DNA of 64,000 nucleotides, taken from the NCBI GenBank assembly GCA_013298145.1, contig JAAFJO010000007.1:62001-126000 (forward strand). The letters are read 5' to 3'. Shown in pieces: positions 18,815-27,958 of this stretch. The notes under the pieces were generated by a model. The model was not told where the DNA came from, ran no database searches, and saw nothing but the letters and a program-made list of their open reading frames with translations. The translations under genes were made by a program, and so were the position numbers. Numbering within the stretch: position 1 is the first letter of the stretch; every line of letters starts with the position of its first letter. The stretch is from Betaproteobacteria bacterium. Lineage in GTDB: Bacteria > Pseudomonadota > Gammaproteobacteria > Burkholderiales > Casimicrobiaceae.

Positions 18815-19647
18815 GTGCCGTACCACCCCGCGTCGACAAAGTAGTCGCGACCCGTACAGCTCGCCGCGTTCTGAGACGCGAGAAACAGAGCCATTGCCGC
18901 TACGTGTTCCGGCTCAACACGTTTCTGCAAGCATTGACCAGCCAGGATATTGCTCTCTTCCTCAGGGGTGTGCCACAACCGGGTTTGACGCGGCGTACGT
19001 ACAGCCCCGGGGATGATGCTGTTCACACGAATTCCGCTTTTCCCTAAGTCTTTGGCCAACCCGCGTGTCAATCCTTCAATCGCCGCCTTCGCAGTGACGT
19101 AAAGCGCCAAGTCCGGCAAAGCACGATGCCAGGAAATCGAACCAAGATTCAGGATCACCCCTGCTCCGTTAGCCTGCATACCGGGTAACACCGCCTGAGC
19201 GCAGAAAAACAAATGCCGTAGGTTTACCGCAATGTTGTCGTCCCAAGCCTCCGGGGAAATATCGGCTATCGCGTGTCGAGTGTCGTTCGCAGCGTTATTG
19301 ATCAGCACCTCGGTGAGACCGCTTCGCGCCTGAACGTCCCCAATTGTCTCGGCGAGTGCGCCTAGATCTGTTACGTCGCATTTTCGGAAAATCGGCGGGT
19401 ATGCGCTATGCGATAGGGATCGCACCAAATATTCTGAGGCGTCACAATCGATATCCAAGAAGCAAACGTGGGCCTGCTGTTCTGCAAAAGCGCGAACGAT
19501 TGCCGCGCCGATGCCGCTGCCGCCACCCGTCACCAACACGCGTTTGTTGGCAAGGCAAGGATATGTTGCGTAACTCGTCGTTGATGCTGATACCGCCGCA
19601 CTCGCCGCGACGGTCGATGGGTCCAGAAACTCGGTTCCAGTGCGCAT
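18811..19647 (-). CDS. xylB: Short-chain dehydrogenase, probable aldose 1-dehydrogenase
   Basis: 278-aa classical SDR. NAD(P)-binding motif VTGGGSGIGAAIV starts near residue 39 after an unusually long N-terminal extension; LINNAAND follows. The catalytic triad is Ser in GSISWHRAL and Tyr/Lys in YVTAK. By position between an XylX-like gene and an SMP-30 lactonase it should oxidise an aldose (D-xylose, L-arabinose or D-galactose) to the lactone. The start ATG shares one base with the xylX stop (TGATG). Substrate cannot be decided from sequence. Confidence 0.83.
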   Translation of the reverse strand: MRTGTEFLDPSTVAASAAVSASTTSYATYPCLANKRVLVTGGGSGIGAAIVRAFAEQQAHVCFLDIDCDASEYLVRSLSHSAYPPIFRKCDVTDLGALAETIGDVQARSGLTEVLINNAANDTRHAIADISPEAWDDNIAVNLRHLFFCAQAVLPGMQANGAGVILNLGSISWHRALPDLALYVTAKAAIEGLTRGLAKDLGKSGIRVNSIIPGAVRTPRQTRLWHTPEEESNILAGQCLQKRVEPEHVAAMALFLASQNAASCTGRDYFVDAGWYGT

Positions 19648-20858
19648 CAGTGAGCCTCACGCGGATAAAGATCGGCCCTAATCCCGCGTTGCGCAAGATT
19701 GGCGTAGAGCGCGCGCACTCCAAATTGCCAAGGGGCAATCTGCTCACATCGTTCAACATAGTTCACGAGGGCGCCGAGGCGAGGCGAACTGATGGTGACA
19801 CGATCACCAATATGATGAGTGAAGCCGGCCCCCGGTGCGTCGCGGTCTTTGATGGGAGCGAACATGGTCCCGAGAAACAACATGAAACCATCCGGATACT
19901 GACGGTGCCTCCCACTGGTTTGCGCAATTAGCTCTAGCGGATCGCGGCTAATCTCACTCATGCGGCTAACGCCTTCCAGTACGAACCCGTCGTCAGCGCC
20001 TTCAATCTTCAAATGCACTTCAGCCGAGCGGACGGTGTTCATCGTGAATCGCTCATCGAAAATGCGTACAAACGGACCGACCGCACACGAGGCGTTGTTG
20101 TCTTTCGCTTTCCCCAAAAGCAACGCACTACGACCCTCAATATCGCGCAGATTTACATCGTTGCCCAGGGTCGCACCGACAGCCTCCGAGCGACTGTTTA
20201 CCGCCAGCACCACCTCTGGCTCAGGATTGTTCCAGCAAGAGTCAGCGTGAAGCCCGACCTGCGCCCCGAAGCCAACAGCTGACATAGGTTGAGACTTTGT
20301 GAAGACTTCAGCATCTGTACCGATACCTACCTCGAGATACTGCGACCAAGCGCCTCGGCGCATCAGCTCAGTTTTCAGCCGGCTCGCACGCTCTGAACCT
20401 GGGCGCACGCTTGAGAGATCTGCGCCGATGAGATCGAACAGCGATCCACGAATTGCTTTCGCCTTCGAAGCATCGCCTCCGGCCTGCTCCTCAATCACCC
20501 GTTCGAGAAGACTGACCGCGAACGTAACGCCGCAAGCTTTGATTGCCTGAACATCACACGGCGCAAGCAATTTCGGCGAAGTTTCGGCGACACCGGACTG
20601 ACTTAGTTGGCCGATGAAATCGTGCACGTCGCCGAGTACTTCGCCACGCACTCGCTTCGCAAAACCCAGCAAGTCGGGGCAATCCAAAAAATCTGCAACC
20701 GTGCCTACCTGCGCGGTGATGTCATGAACAACGCTATCGCGCACCAACACGACGCTTGGGCCGGGCAGGGAGCCGTCGCGCCAAACACGACCTACCAAAA
20801 ACGCTTCGTCAATGTCTTCGGGTAGAGCGTCGATAGTGTCGAGCGGCAACAGTGGCAT
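19647..20858 (-). CDS. xylX: FAH-superfamily 2-keto-3-deoxy-pentonate dehydratase (XylX-like)
   Basis: 403-aa fumarylacetoacetate-hydrolase-fold enzyme. The order and wording of its blocks match Caulobacter XylX as I recall it: KLLAPCDVQAIKACGVTFAV, ERVIEEQAGGD, WSQYLEVGIG, SCWNNPEPEVVL, SLGNDVNLRDIEGRSALLL-type text, KAKDNNASC and FLGTMFAPI. XylX dehydrates 2-keto-3-deoxy-D-xylonate to alpha-ketoglutarate semialdehyde in the Weimberg pathway. The last enzyme of that route, the semialdehyde dehydrogenase, is not in the window. ATG at 20858; the 190-bp gap upstream is the largest inside this transcript. Confidence 0.87.
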   Translation of the reverse strand: MPLLPLDTIDALPEDIDEAFLVGRVWRDGSLPGPSVVLVRDSVVHDITAQVGTVADFLDCPDLLGFAKRVRGEVLGDVHDFIGQLSQSGVAETSPKLLAPCDVQAIKACGVTFAVSLLERVIEEQAGGDASKAKAIRGSLFDLIGADLSSVRPGSERASRLKTELMRRGAWSQYLEVGIGTDAEVFTKSQPMSAVGFGAQVGLHADSCWNNPEPEVVLAVNSRSEAVGATLGNDVNLRDIEGRSALLLGKAKDNNASCAVGPFVRIFDERFTMNTVRSAEVHLKIEGADDGFVLEGVSRMSEISRDPLELIAQTSGRHRQYPDGFMLFLGTMFAPIKDRDAPGAGFTHHIGDRVTISSPRLGALVNYVERCEQIAPWQFGVRALYANLAQRGIRADLYPREAH

Positions 20859-21018
20859 AACAATATTCTTCAGCGCAGTAGCAGGGTTGACTAGATTGGC
20901 CAGAACGAATGGAAGACGACTTGTAAGAACTTGACCACGCGACTTGATTGTCGCGAGCAGCGACTGAACTCACAATTGGGATAGTCACCAATTTTGGTTG
21001 CTTTAATTTTGCGAACTG

Positions 21019-21043
21019 ACGCCCCCGTTGCCAGGGGGTGCGT
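21019..21043 (-). terminator. GC-rich hairpin between kdgK-like gene and xylX
   Basis: A strong stem of the form ACGC-CCCC / GGGG-GCGT begins 6 nt after the kinase stop codon. On the minus strand it is not followed by a U-run (TCAGTT instead), so it may be a weak terminator, a processing site or an attenuator separating transport/kinase genes from xylXBCD. Confidence 0.35.
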
Positions 21044-21048
21044 TTTCA

Positions 21049-22023
21049 CTAGCGGCTGCTACCGTACAGGCTGAGCGGCGGTATCGCGCCTCGATAGGCG
21101 AGCTTACTGGCGGCGAGGTGATGTGCAGCGGTAGCAGCATTCACCGGTGTTTCTCCGCGGATAACGGCGATCAAGAAACTGCCGTTCCACAGGTCACCTG
21201 CCCCCGTGGAGTCAATGACTTTTGCAGCCTTTACGCCGTCAACATGCGTGCTTGCGATAGGCGTGTGCAACCGGCATCCGCGTGCGCCGACTTTCAATGC
21301 AACCTGAGGGCAGAGCGCTGAAAAACCTTGGAGCGACTCTGCTGACCCAGCAAAATCGTCAATGGGTAACTCGCTAGCGTGATCGCTCAACAGCACCGTA
21401 TCTGCAGGATGGCTTGGAAGCAACCAGTCGACAAAGGGCGCGAGTTCCCTCATCGCATCACGTGCAGCGTTCAGTCCACCTTGTGTAGCCCACAAGCGAG
21501 AGCGATAGTTCGGATCAAACGCGACCTTAACGCCGTGTCTCTTCGCAATCTGTGCGGCCACGAGTGTGCTCTCCCGCGCCGATGCCGAGAGTGCTTGGGT
21601 AATACCGGACAACAACAACATCTCGCTTGACGCAATGTAGCTTTCGGATAGCTCCGATGCCGCAAGGTGCGAAGCCGGCGAATCTTTGCGACGATAACTA
21701 AATTCTCTATCCCCAGCGTCGTCCACCGAGATGAAATACACACCATTGTCTCCGGGGACGAGCGGCGAATGACTTACGTCAATTCCTTCGTCCGACCAAC
21801 TCTGGCGCATCGCAGCTCCGAAAGGGTCGTTGCCAACTCGGCTGATGAAGCCGCAGCGCCCGCCTAGGCGCGCAGCCGCGATTAAGGAATTTAGAACGTC
21901 TCCGCCATACGAGCGACGCAACACATGGGCAACACCTAGTGGCACATCCGCACACAATTCAACCATGCATTCGCCTAGCCCAAGCAGGCTAAAGGCGCGA
22001 GATCCGAGCACATCATTCGCGCG
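21049..22023 (-). CDS. kdgK: PfkB-family sugar kinase (2-keto-3-deoxygluconate kinase-like)
   Basis: 324-aa ribokinase-fold enzyme from ATG 22023. Seen: GECMVEL at the start, the substrate-binding FDPNYRSRLW block typical of KdgK, and the ATP/anion-hole signature DSTGAGDLWNGSF near the C-terminus. KdgK makes 2-keto-3-deoxy-6-phosphogluconate from KDG. It overlaps the 3' end of the beta-helix lipoprotein gene by 11 bp. Its presence with a Gts transporter suggests that a hexonate branch (KDG or KDGal) runs alongside the pentonate XylX branch; this is inference. Other PfkB sugar kinases are possible. Confidence 0.83.
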   Translation of the reverse strand, partial: RANDVLGSRAFSLLGLGECMVELCADVPLGVAHVLRRSYGGDVLNSLIAAARLGGRCGFISRVGNDPFGAAMRQSWSDEGIDVSHSPLVPGDNGVYFISVDDAGDREFSYRRKDSPASHLAASELSESYIASSEMLLLSGITQALSASARESTLVAAQIAKRHGVKVAFDPNYRSRLWATQGGLNAARDAMRELAPFVDWLLPSHPADTVLLSDHASELPIDDFAGSAESLQGFSALCPQVALKVGARGCRLHTPIASTHVDGVKAAKVIDSTGAGDLWNGSFLIAVIRGETPVNAATAAHHLAASKLAYRGAIPPLSLYGSSR

Positions 22024-23755
22024 CATATTCGTAGGCGCCCCGGTCGCGTTTGCCACCGACGGGCCGCGGGCGACCTTGAACGTCTTTCGCTAAATCGATG
22101 TCGCGTAACGGACCTCCCGCCGAATCAATCGCGGGGGACGCGCTAGTCAATCCAAGATTTCGCGCAGCGAAGTCTATGAAACGCGGGTCGGCGATTCGGT
22201 CATTCGCGCCGACGATTACCGGTGCTACTGGGCCGAAGTACACGTTGTAGTCGTACACGACGTCGACCATCCGCGGATTACCTTTGCCGGTGCCATTGAT
22301 GTGAGAGGTCGCACTGCTCACCGCAATGTTGTTCATCACCCGGACACGGCTTGCGTTATGTACATAAAGCTCACCGTAGTTCAATGTTGGCGCGAGACTG
22401 TTGTGCGCAACGGTGTTGTACAGCACATCCACGTTATCGGAACTGAACACTTGGATCCCGGCGCCACCGTTGTCATACGAGACGTTGCCTACAACCAGCG
22501 TTCTTCCGCGATATGCCATGCCCTTAATCTGTGTATTGCGTAGATCGTCCACGATGATGCCGTTGCCATCGCTCAGCTTTTTTGGTTGATACCATTTGAT
22601 TTCGCTACGGTTACGCCACGCGACGTTGTTTCGAATGATGTTTTTGTATTGCTTAGTTTCGTTATCTGTGTCGAACGAATGAAACAGCGAGATTCCGCTA
22701 TTGGCAAAAATGCTTCTCCATGCAGTGTCATGAACACGGTTCGACTCGATGACGATGTGATCGGCCATATCGGTGTAGATACCGCCACCTGCAACGTTGT
22801 GCACGAGGTTACCCACAATGTGTACATGCCTTGGGACGATGCGGTCAGGCAGGGGCGCGTTTTGGTTTGCAGGCCGCACGCCAATACCATTGCCATTGAC
22901 TGCGCTGGTCTCAAAACCCCAGGTGTAATGCTCAGGTCCTTTTGCGAAGCGTTCATACACGGCTTCGGATGCAGCGATCGGAATTCGGTCGGCTGCGCCA
23001 ACAACCTCAAAACCTTCGATGCGTATGTACGATGCAGTCACTAGCAGCACGTTCCACGCAGTCGCCGCGGATAGCACTGGCTTGTGACCGGGCCAAGGTT
23101 TATAGGTGATGAATGCTCCTGGCAATCCGGAACGTGAGATGTGCACTACGCCTTCGATGCCCGTTTGCTCGTAGCGACCGTTTCGTACAAGCACCGTGTC
23201 GCCCGGTAGGCTGACGTCGTGCGCGGCCTTGAGGGTCGCAAACGGCGCTGCTTCGGTCCCGAGGTTAACGTCGCTTCCAGTGTTGGCGTCCACCACCAAG
23301 ATGCGCTGCGCCGGCGGCGGCCCTTGCATCACCACGACGCGCGTAGTGCGGTTTTCGCTGCCCGCTTGACTGGTGATCTCGAAATGATCGTAGCCGATAT
23401 AGCCGGGTTCGGGGGTGTAAGTCCAGCCATCGCGTGCGGGGTCGGGCAACTCCACGCGGCCTCTGGAGGGCGGCTTGCCTAGCGAGTACCGCACGGGCGT
23501 ACTTGGCTGCACCTCGGCCTCAACGCGCCCACTCACTACGGTGCCAGAGACCACGTCTCGATACAACGCAATGGGCGCAACCAAGCGTATCGGTACTGGC
23601 GCGGCTGCAGCAGTAGGGGCTGAGCCTGCGGCAGGGCCGGGAGAGGTGACAAGCGTCGGGCCGAGCGAATTGCAGGCGCTCAACAAAAATAGTAGCCCAG
23701 CAACTAGCGCGAGCCTCCGCACCACAACTGATTGCAGGTTGTTCGATAGGATCAC
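22013..23755 (-). CDS. Lipoprotein with right-handed parallel beta-helix (PL9-like / DUF1565-type)
   Basis: 580-aa exported protein. The signal ends LLFLLSAC, a lipobox with Cys about residue 28, so it should be lipid-anchored. A short Ig/cadherin-like module (about residues 55-145, with WTYTPEPGYIGYDHFEI) precedes a long beta-helix that opens with VDANTGSDVNLGTEAAPFAT, the usual entry of pectate-lyase-like and DUF1565 proteins. Repeats such as VHIVGNLVHNV and IVIESNRVHDT mark helix turns. GTG at 23755 overlaps the ABC ATPase stop (GTGA). Placement within a sugar import/catabolic operon suggests a polysaccharide-degrading or binding role; no catalytic residues can be assigned. Confidence 0.8.
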   Translation of the reverse strand: MILSNNLQSVVVRRLALVAGLLFLLSACNSLGPTLVTSPGPAAGSAPTAAAAPVPIRLVAPIALYRDVVSGTVVSGRVEAEVQPSTPVRYSLGKPPSRGRVELPDPARDGWTYTPEPGYIGYDHFEITSQAGSENRTTRVVVMQGPPPAQRILVVDANTGSDVNLGTEAAPFATLKAAHDVSLPGDTVLVRNGRYEQTGIEGVVHISRSGLPGAFITYKPWPGHKPVLSAATAWNVLLVTASYIRIEGFEVVGAADRIPIAASEAVYERFAKGPEHYTWGFETSAVNGNGIGVRPANQNAPLPDRIVPRHVHIVGNLVHNVAGGGIYTDMADHIVIESNRVHDTAWRSIFANSGISLFHSFDTDNETKQYKNIIRNNVAWRNRSEIKWYQPKKLSDGNGIIVDDLRNTQIKGMAYRGRTLVVGNVSYDNGGAGIQVFSSDNVDVLYNTVAHNSLAPTLNYGELYVHNASRVRVMNNIAVSSATSHINGTGKGNPRMVDVVYDYNVYFGPVAPVIVGANDRIADPRFIDFAARNLGLTSASPAIDSAGGPLRDIDLAKDVQGRPRPVGGKRDRGAYEYARE

Positions 23756-24834
23756 AAGCGAACCTCAGTCTTCGCGTCAAAGAGGGAAATGCGAGATGTG
23801 TTTACGGTGGCATACACAACATCGCCAATCTGTGCTTCTAGGCTTGCTTCGGCAACAACGCCGACATCTAATTCTTCAATGCCCAGCCACAATACTTGGT
23901 TTGGACCCATCGGCTCAACCACCCGCACTTTAGCCGCCAGCCCACCGGACTCTCCGGTGCGACGCACGCTAAGGTCCTCGGGTCGGATTCCAAGCAGCAC
24001 AGGTTGGCCAGCTTGCGGCGGGCTCGCAAACGCGTACCGCGAAACATCAAGGTCAAGCGCAGAATGCTTGAAGCGGACCGTTCCGGACGCGACATCCAGT
24101 TGCCCTTGCACCAGATTGATCGACGGAGAACCCAAGAAACCTGCGACGTACGCATTTGCGGGCCTGCCATACACCACATCGGGCGGCGCAATCTGCTGGA
24201 TGCTGCCGCCTTTCATCACTGCGATGCGGCTTGCAAGCGTCATTGCCTCAACCTGATCATGTGTGACGTAGACCATCGTTGCTCCGAGTTTGGCATGTAG
24301 TTCTTTCAACTCTCAGCGCAGGCTCGTGCGCAACTTGGCATCTAAATTCGACAGCGGCTCATCGAATAAAAGCACTTGTGCTTGCCGCACGAGTGCGCGG
24401 CCAATCGCAACACGTTGGCGCTGACCCCCTGAAAGGTTTGCGGGCTTTCGGTGCAAAAGGTCGCTCAGGCGCAGCATCTCGGCCACCTTATTGACGCGCG
24501 CTTCAATCTGGGCTTTCGGTACCCCTGCAATGCGTGGGCCAAAAGACATGTTCTGCGCTACCGTCATCGTCGGGTAGAGCGCATAGCTCTGAAACACCAT
24601 GCCGATACCTCGATCCTTCGGATCAGCCCAGGTCACGTCACTTCCGCCGATAGAAATGCTTCCGTCGGTCGGTTCTATGAACCCCGCGATGCTGTGCAGA
24701 AGTGTGCTCTTGCCGCAGCCGGAAGGACCCAGCAACACCAGAAACTCACCTGCCTGTACTTCCAGATTGAGATCATGAATGATGTCGGCGCTTCCAAGGC
24801 GAATACTGAGCCCTTGAATAGAGATATTAGACAT
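23752..24834 (-). pseudogene. gtsD: Sugar ABC transporter ATPase (GtsD/MalK type) interrupted by in-frame TGA
   Basis: The reading frame encodes a full-length MalK-type ATPase (361 codons) but has a TGA at 24313-24315. The first 173 residues hold Walker A GPSGCGKST, the signature [15 protein letters not shown] and Walker B VLLFDEPLSNLD. The continuation in the same frame starts ELKELHAKL, has the H-loop YVTHDQVEA and the C-terminal TOBE/regulatory domain. The stop replaces one residue in the conserved ...LR-x-E(L/I)K... stretch; a CGA-to-TGA change would explain it. A TTG at 24309 could restart translation, giving split halves. Without the H-loop the N-half should not hydrolyse ATP normally. 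Either a real nonsense allele, readthrough, or a sequence error. Confidence 0.8.
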
Positions 24835-24840
24835 TGCGAT

Positions 24841-25761
24841 TTAACCCTTTACAGCGCCCGAGGCGATGCCGCGCACAAACCAGCGGCCCGAAATCAAGTA
24901 AACGAACAAGGGCACCGCCGAGGTCAAAATGGTCGCCGCCATGTTCACGTTGTAGGCTCGCTCGCCGAACGCACTGTTCACAATATTGTTGAGCTGCACC
25001 GTCATCGGCGCGGTGTCAGCGCTGCCAAAAATGAGGCCCATCAGGTAGTCGTTCCAGATGCCTGTAACCTGCATGATGGTGGCGACAATCAGCATCGGTG
25101 TGCTCATAGGCAGCATCACGCTGAAAAAAATGCGCCAAAAGCCGCCGCCGTCGATGCGAGCGGCCTTGAAGAGCTCATCGGGTACCGACTGGAAGTAATT
25201 GCGAAACAAAAGTGTCATGATCGGCATGCCGAAAATAGTGTGCACCAGCACCAGCGCCGGGAGCGAGCCGAAAAGACCGAGTGTCGACAACATACGAACC
25301 AGCGGCACCATCATCACCTGCGCTGGTACAAAGATCCCCATCATCAATATGCCGAACACGAGATTGCCGTAGCGCGGTTTCCAAAGACTCAACGCATAAC
25401 CATTGAGCGCTCCTATCAGCACCGACACAATCACACTCGGCACGACGATTTGCACCGAATTCCAAAACCCCACGCGTAGGCCGCCGCATTCGAGCCCGGT
25501 ACACGCGCTTGACCACGCTTCAATCCAAGGCTTCAACGTAGCGGCCATCGGGATCGCGAAAATGGAGCTCGCTCGAATCTCATCCATCGTCTTGAACGAT
25601 GTCACGAGCATCACATACAACGGCAACAAGAAGAACGCAGACGCAAACAGCAAAAAAGCGTAAAGCCCTAATCGAGCGGGGGAAAAGCGAATTTTCTTTT
25701 TATTTCGACTATGGGTAGGTTTTCCCTGGCTAGCCTGCGTAAATTGGGCGTGAACGTTCAA
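24841..25761 (-). CDS. gtsC: Sugar ABC transporter permease (GtsC/MalG type)
   Basis: 306-aa inner-membrane permease with six predicted transmembrane segments. The cytoplasmic coupling loop is FKAARIDGGGFWRIFF. The loop with CTGLECGGLRVGFWNS resembles glucose/mannose GtsC permeases. Start is TTG at 25761, overlapping the gtsB stop (TTGA), with a G-run ribosome-binding site 5 nt upstream. It would form a heterodimer with the next upstream permease and dock on the interrupted ATPase. Confidence 0.9.
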   Translation of the reverse strand: MNVHAQFTQASQGKPTHSRNKKKIRFSPARLGLYAFLLFASAFFLLPLYVMLVTSFKTMDEIRASSIFAIPMAATLKPWIEAWSSACTGLECGGLRVGFWNSVQIVVPSVIVSVLIGALNGYALSLWKPRYGNLVFGILMMGIFVPAQVMMVPLVRMLSTLGLFGSLPALVLVHTIFGMPIMTLLFRNYFQSVPDELFKAARIDGGGFWRIFFSVMLPMSTPMLIVATIMQVTGIWNDYLMGLIFGSADTAPMTVQLNNIVNSAFGERAYNVNMAATILTSAVPLFVYLISGRWFVRGIASGAVKG

Positions 25762-26666
25762 TGTTGCCCCCCAGTCTTCGCCTTTTGATGCTTGAGATAG
25801 AAGTAGTAGGGCACCACGAGCGCTACGACGGTCACCAATAGAACCGTCGCTGCGGCGGAAGCTTGACCCAGGTTAGAGCGCAAGCCGATGTTGTCCAGAA
25901 TAAATTTAGCCGGCACTTCGCTCGCGAGCCCGGGGCCGCCGCGCGTCATTGCGATTACCATGTCATAGACTTTGATGCTGCCGATGATTTGCAGCGTAAG
26001 CGCCGTGATCACGGTGCCCTTAATCATTGGCAACACAACGCTGATATACGTGCGCCACACTGGAATGCCATCGATACTCGCTGCCTTCCATATTTCTGCG
26101 TCCACGCCTCGTAAAGCGGCTAGGATGAGTGCCATGATGAAGCCGGACCCCTGCCAGACTGCCGCCAAGATGATGCAGCCCATCACCATTTCTTGTGAAA
26201 CGATCCAATTGAAGTTGAACTCGGTGAATCCGACGCTGTGCATGAATGCCTGGATGCCTTGCTCAGGATTCAATATCCACTGCCAAACGAGCCCCGTCAC
26301 CACCATCGACATCGCGTAGGGGTACAGAAAAACTGTGCGAAACAGACTTTCGCCACGAATTTTCTGGTCGATAAACACGGCAAGCAAGAAGCCGAGCAAG
26401 GTGCACAACACAATCGCTCCGATCGCATAAATCATCAGATTGTTGAGCGCCAGGCTCCAACGCTCGTTGTCAAACAATCGCTCATACTGCGCCCAGCCGA
26501 CGAACCGGGAATTCGGGAACATTCGAGACGCTGTGAACGAAAGGCCGATGGTCCACAACGTGCTGGTGAGATACGCGACCAACGCAGAAATGAGCATCGG
26601 AAGTAGCGCTATATGCAACCAGACATTAACGCGTCGCGGTTGGGTTTTTTGAATTCGGCTGGTCAT
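25758..26666 (-). CDS. gtsB: Sugar ABC transporter permease (GtsB/MalF type)
   Basis: 302-aa permease from ATG 26666, with six membrane segments and the coupling loop IWKAASIDGIPVWRTYI. The longer frame to 26771 would overlap the receptor gene and is not preferred. The gap after gtsA is 35 nt. The order receptor - MalF-like - MalG-like - ATPase is that of gtsABCD in Pseudomonas, a glucose/hexose importer; here xylose, galactose or arabinose are equally possible loads. Confidence 0.9.
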   Translation of the reverse strand: MTSRIQKTQPRRVNVWLHIALLPMLISALVAYLTSTLWTIGLSFTASRMFPNSRFVGWAQYERLFDNERWSLALNNLMIYAIGAIVLCTLLGFLLAVFIDQKIRGESLFRTVFLYPYAMSMVVTGLVWQWILNPEQGIQAFMHSVGFTEFNFNWIVSQEMVMGCIILAAVWQGSGFIMALILAALRGVDAEIWKAASIDGIPVWRTYISVVLPMIKGTVITALTLQIIGSIKVYDMVIAMTRGGPGLASEVPAKFILDNIGLRSNLGQASAAATVLLVTVVALVVPYYFYLKHQKAKTGGQH

Positions 26667-26701
26667 GAGTGGACGCTTCGGCGGCTCCGTTTGTCGGATC
26701 T

Positions 26702-27958
26702 TCAGATGCGAATAGCCGCGGCTTTTGCGAACGCACGTGCCGCGTCGTCCACTGACTGATTGGTGTTCCAAAATTTGGTGATGGCATCGCCAATCGCCGC
26801 ATTTTTCTCGGCGCTTGCCAACTGTTCAGGCGCAGGGAGATGGCGGCTGGGGTCCTTGAGAGCTGAGAGCCCGAGCTGAGTGCAGAGATCGGCACTCGCC
26901 ATGTCGACGTCAGCGCGAATTGGGATCGACCCCTTCTTCAGATTGAAGGCCACTTGCACTTCTCGCGAAGTGACCACAGTGGCGAACAGCATCTGAGCTT
27001 TCGTCGTCTCGGCTGCAGCTGACTTGGGAGGCTTTGGAAAAACGAATACATCGCCATCAATCATGTAGGGCGCTTTCGCGCCAAACCCCGGAAAGCAACC
27101 ATAGTCTTTCCCGGCTACCTTATTCGCCGCGAGGAACTCGCCTTTAACGTAGTCTCCAATGACTTGAAAGCCTGCGCGGTTTGCGATGATCATCCCCGCA
27201 GCCACGTTCCAGTCGCGATTCGGAGAGCCTTTGTCAACATAGCTCTTAAGCCGCTTAAACTCCGCCAATACTCTTTTGAATTCAGGCGTCAGCGCCACAG
27301 CGCCATCGGTCTGGCCGTAGAAACGTCGATACAGTTCCGCCCCGCCTGAAGCATGCAGCACAGTATTAAAGAGGATAGCTTCTTGCCAATTCTGTCCGCC
27401 AAGCGCGAGCGCGATAGCGCCACTGGCTTTCACTTTATCCAGCGCGGCGAAGAACTCGGTCATATTGGCTGGCTCCGCCGTCACCCCAGCTTTTGCCAAC
27501 ACCGCCTTGCTATACCAAAACCATGATGGGTTGTGAATGTTGACCGGCGCAGCGTAGTATTTGCCGTCTCGCTTGATAAAGGCACGTAACGGCTCGGGCA
27601 ATATCGCGTCCCAGTTTTGAGCCTTTGCGACGGCGTCAATATCAGAAAGAAGCCCTTCATCGACCACTTCGTGAAACTGCTGCGTAGCGTTGAACTGGGC
27701 CACTGTCGGCGGTTTGCCGCCCAGCATTCGGGTGATGGCGGTGTTTCTAGCGTTATCGCCCCCAGCGATTGCGGTATCAACCCAGGTGCCGCCCGCTTTG
27801 CGGTAAGCCTCCGCAAGTTCGCGCACCGCAGCCGATTCGCCCTTAGACGTCCACCAATGCAAAACTTCCGCGGTTTGCGCTTTGCAGTGCGAGGTAACCA
27901 GTGAAGCAAGAGCACAGGCGACGACGGTCGCAATTGCGGCGGCGGGGCGCATCCTCAC
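26702..27958 (-). CDS. gtsA: Periplasmic sugar-binding protein of Gts-type ABC transporter
   Basis: 418-aa family 1 solute-binding protein. The signal peptide (AAAIATVVACALASLV) ends near CKAQTA. The mature start EVLHWWTSKGESAAV and the block AGGTWVDTAIAGGDN are characteristic of GtsA-like glucose/mannose receptors. The GTG at 27958 overlaps the TGA of a short leader reading frame (27955-28053). It is the first structural gene of the approximately 12.9-kb operon that continues to galM. Ligand is unknown; aldoses of hemicellulose are likely from the downstream enzymes. Confidence 0.92.
   Translation of the reverse strand: MRMRPAAAIATVVACALASLVTSHCKAQTAEVLHWWTSKGESAAVRELAEAYRKAGGTWVDTAIAGGDNARNTAITRMLGGKPPTVAQFNATQQFHEVVDEGLLSDIDAVAKAQNWDAILPEPLRAFIKRDGKYYAAPVNIHNPSWFWYSKAVLAKAGVTAEPANMTEFFAALDKVKASGAIALALGGQNWQEAILFNTVLHASGGAELYRRFYGQTDGAVALTPEFKRVLAEFKRLKSYVDKGSPNRDWNVAAGMIIANRAGFQVIGDYVKGEFLAANKVAGKDYGCFPGFGAKAPYMIDGDVFVFPKPPKSAAAETTKAQMLFATVVTSREVQVAFNLKKGSIPIRADVDMASADLCTQLGLSALKDPSRHLPAPEQLASAEKNAAIGDAITKFWNTNQSVDDAARAFAKAAAIRI

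Noticed and set aside
24313..24315. TGA in the ATPase gene as a selenocysteine codon
   Set aside because: ABC ATPases have no selenocysteine at this place and no hairpin of bacterial SECIS type is seen just after the codon.
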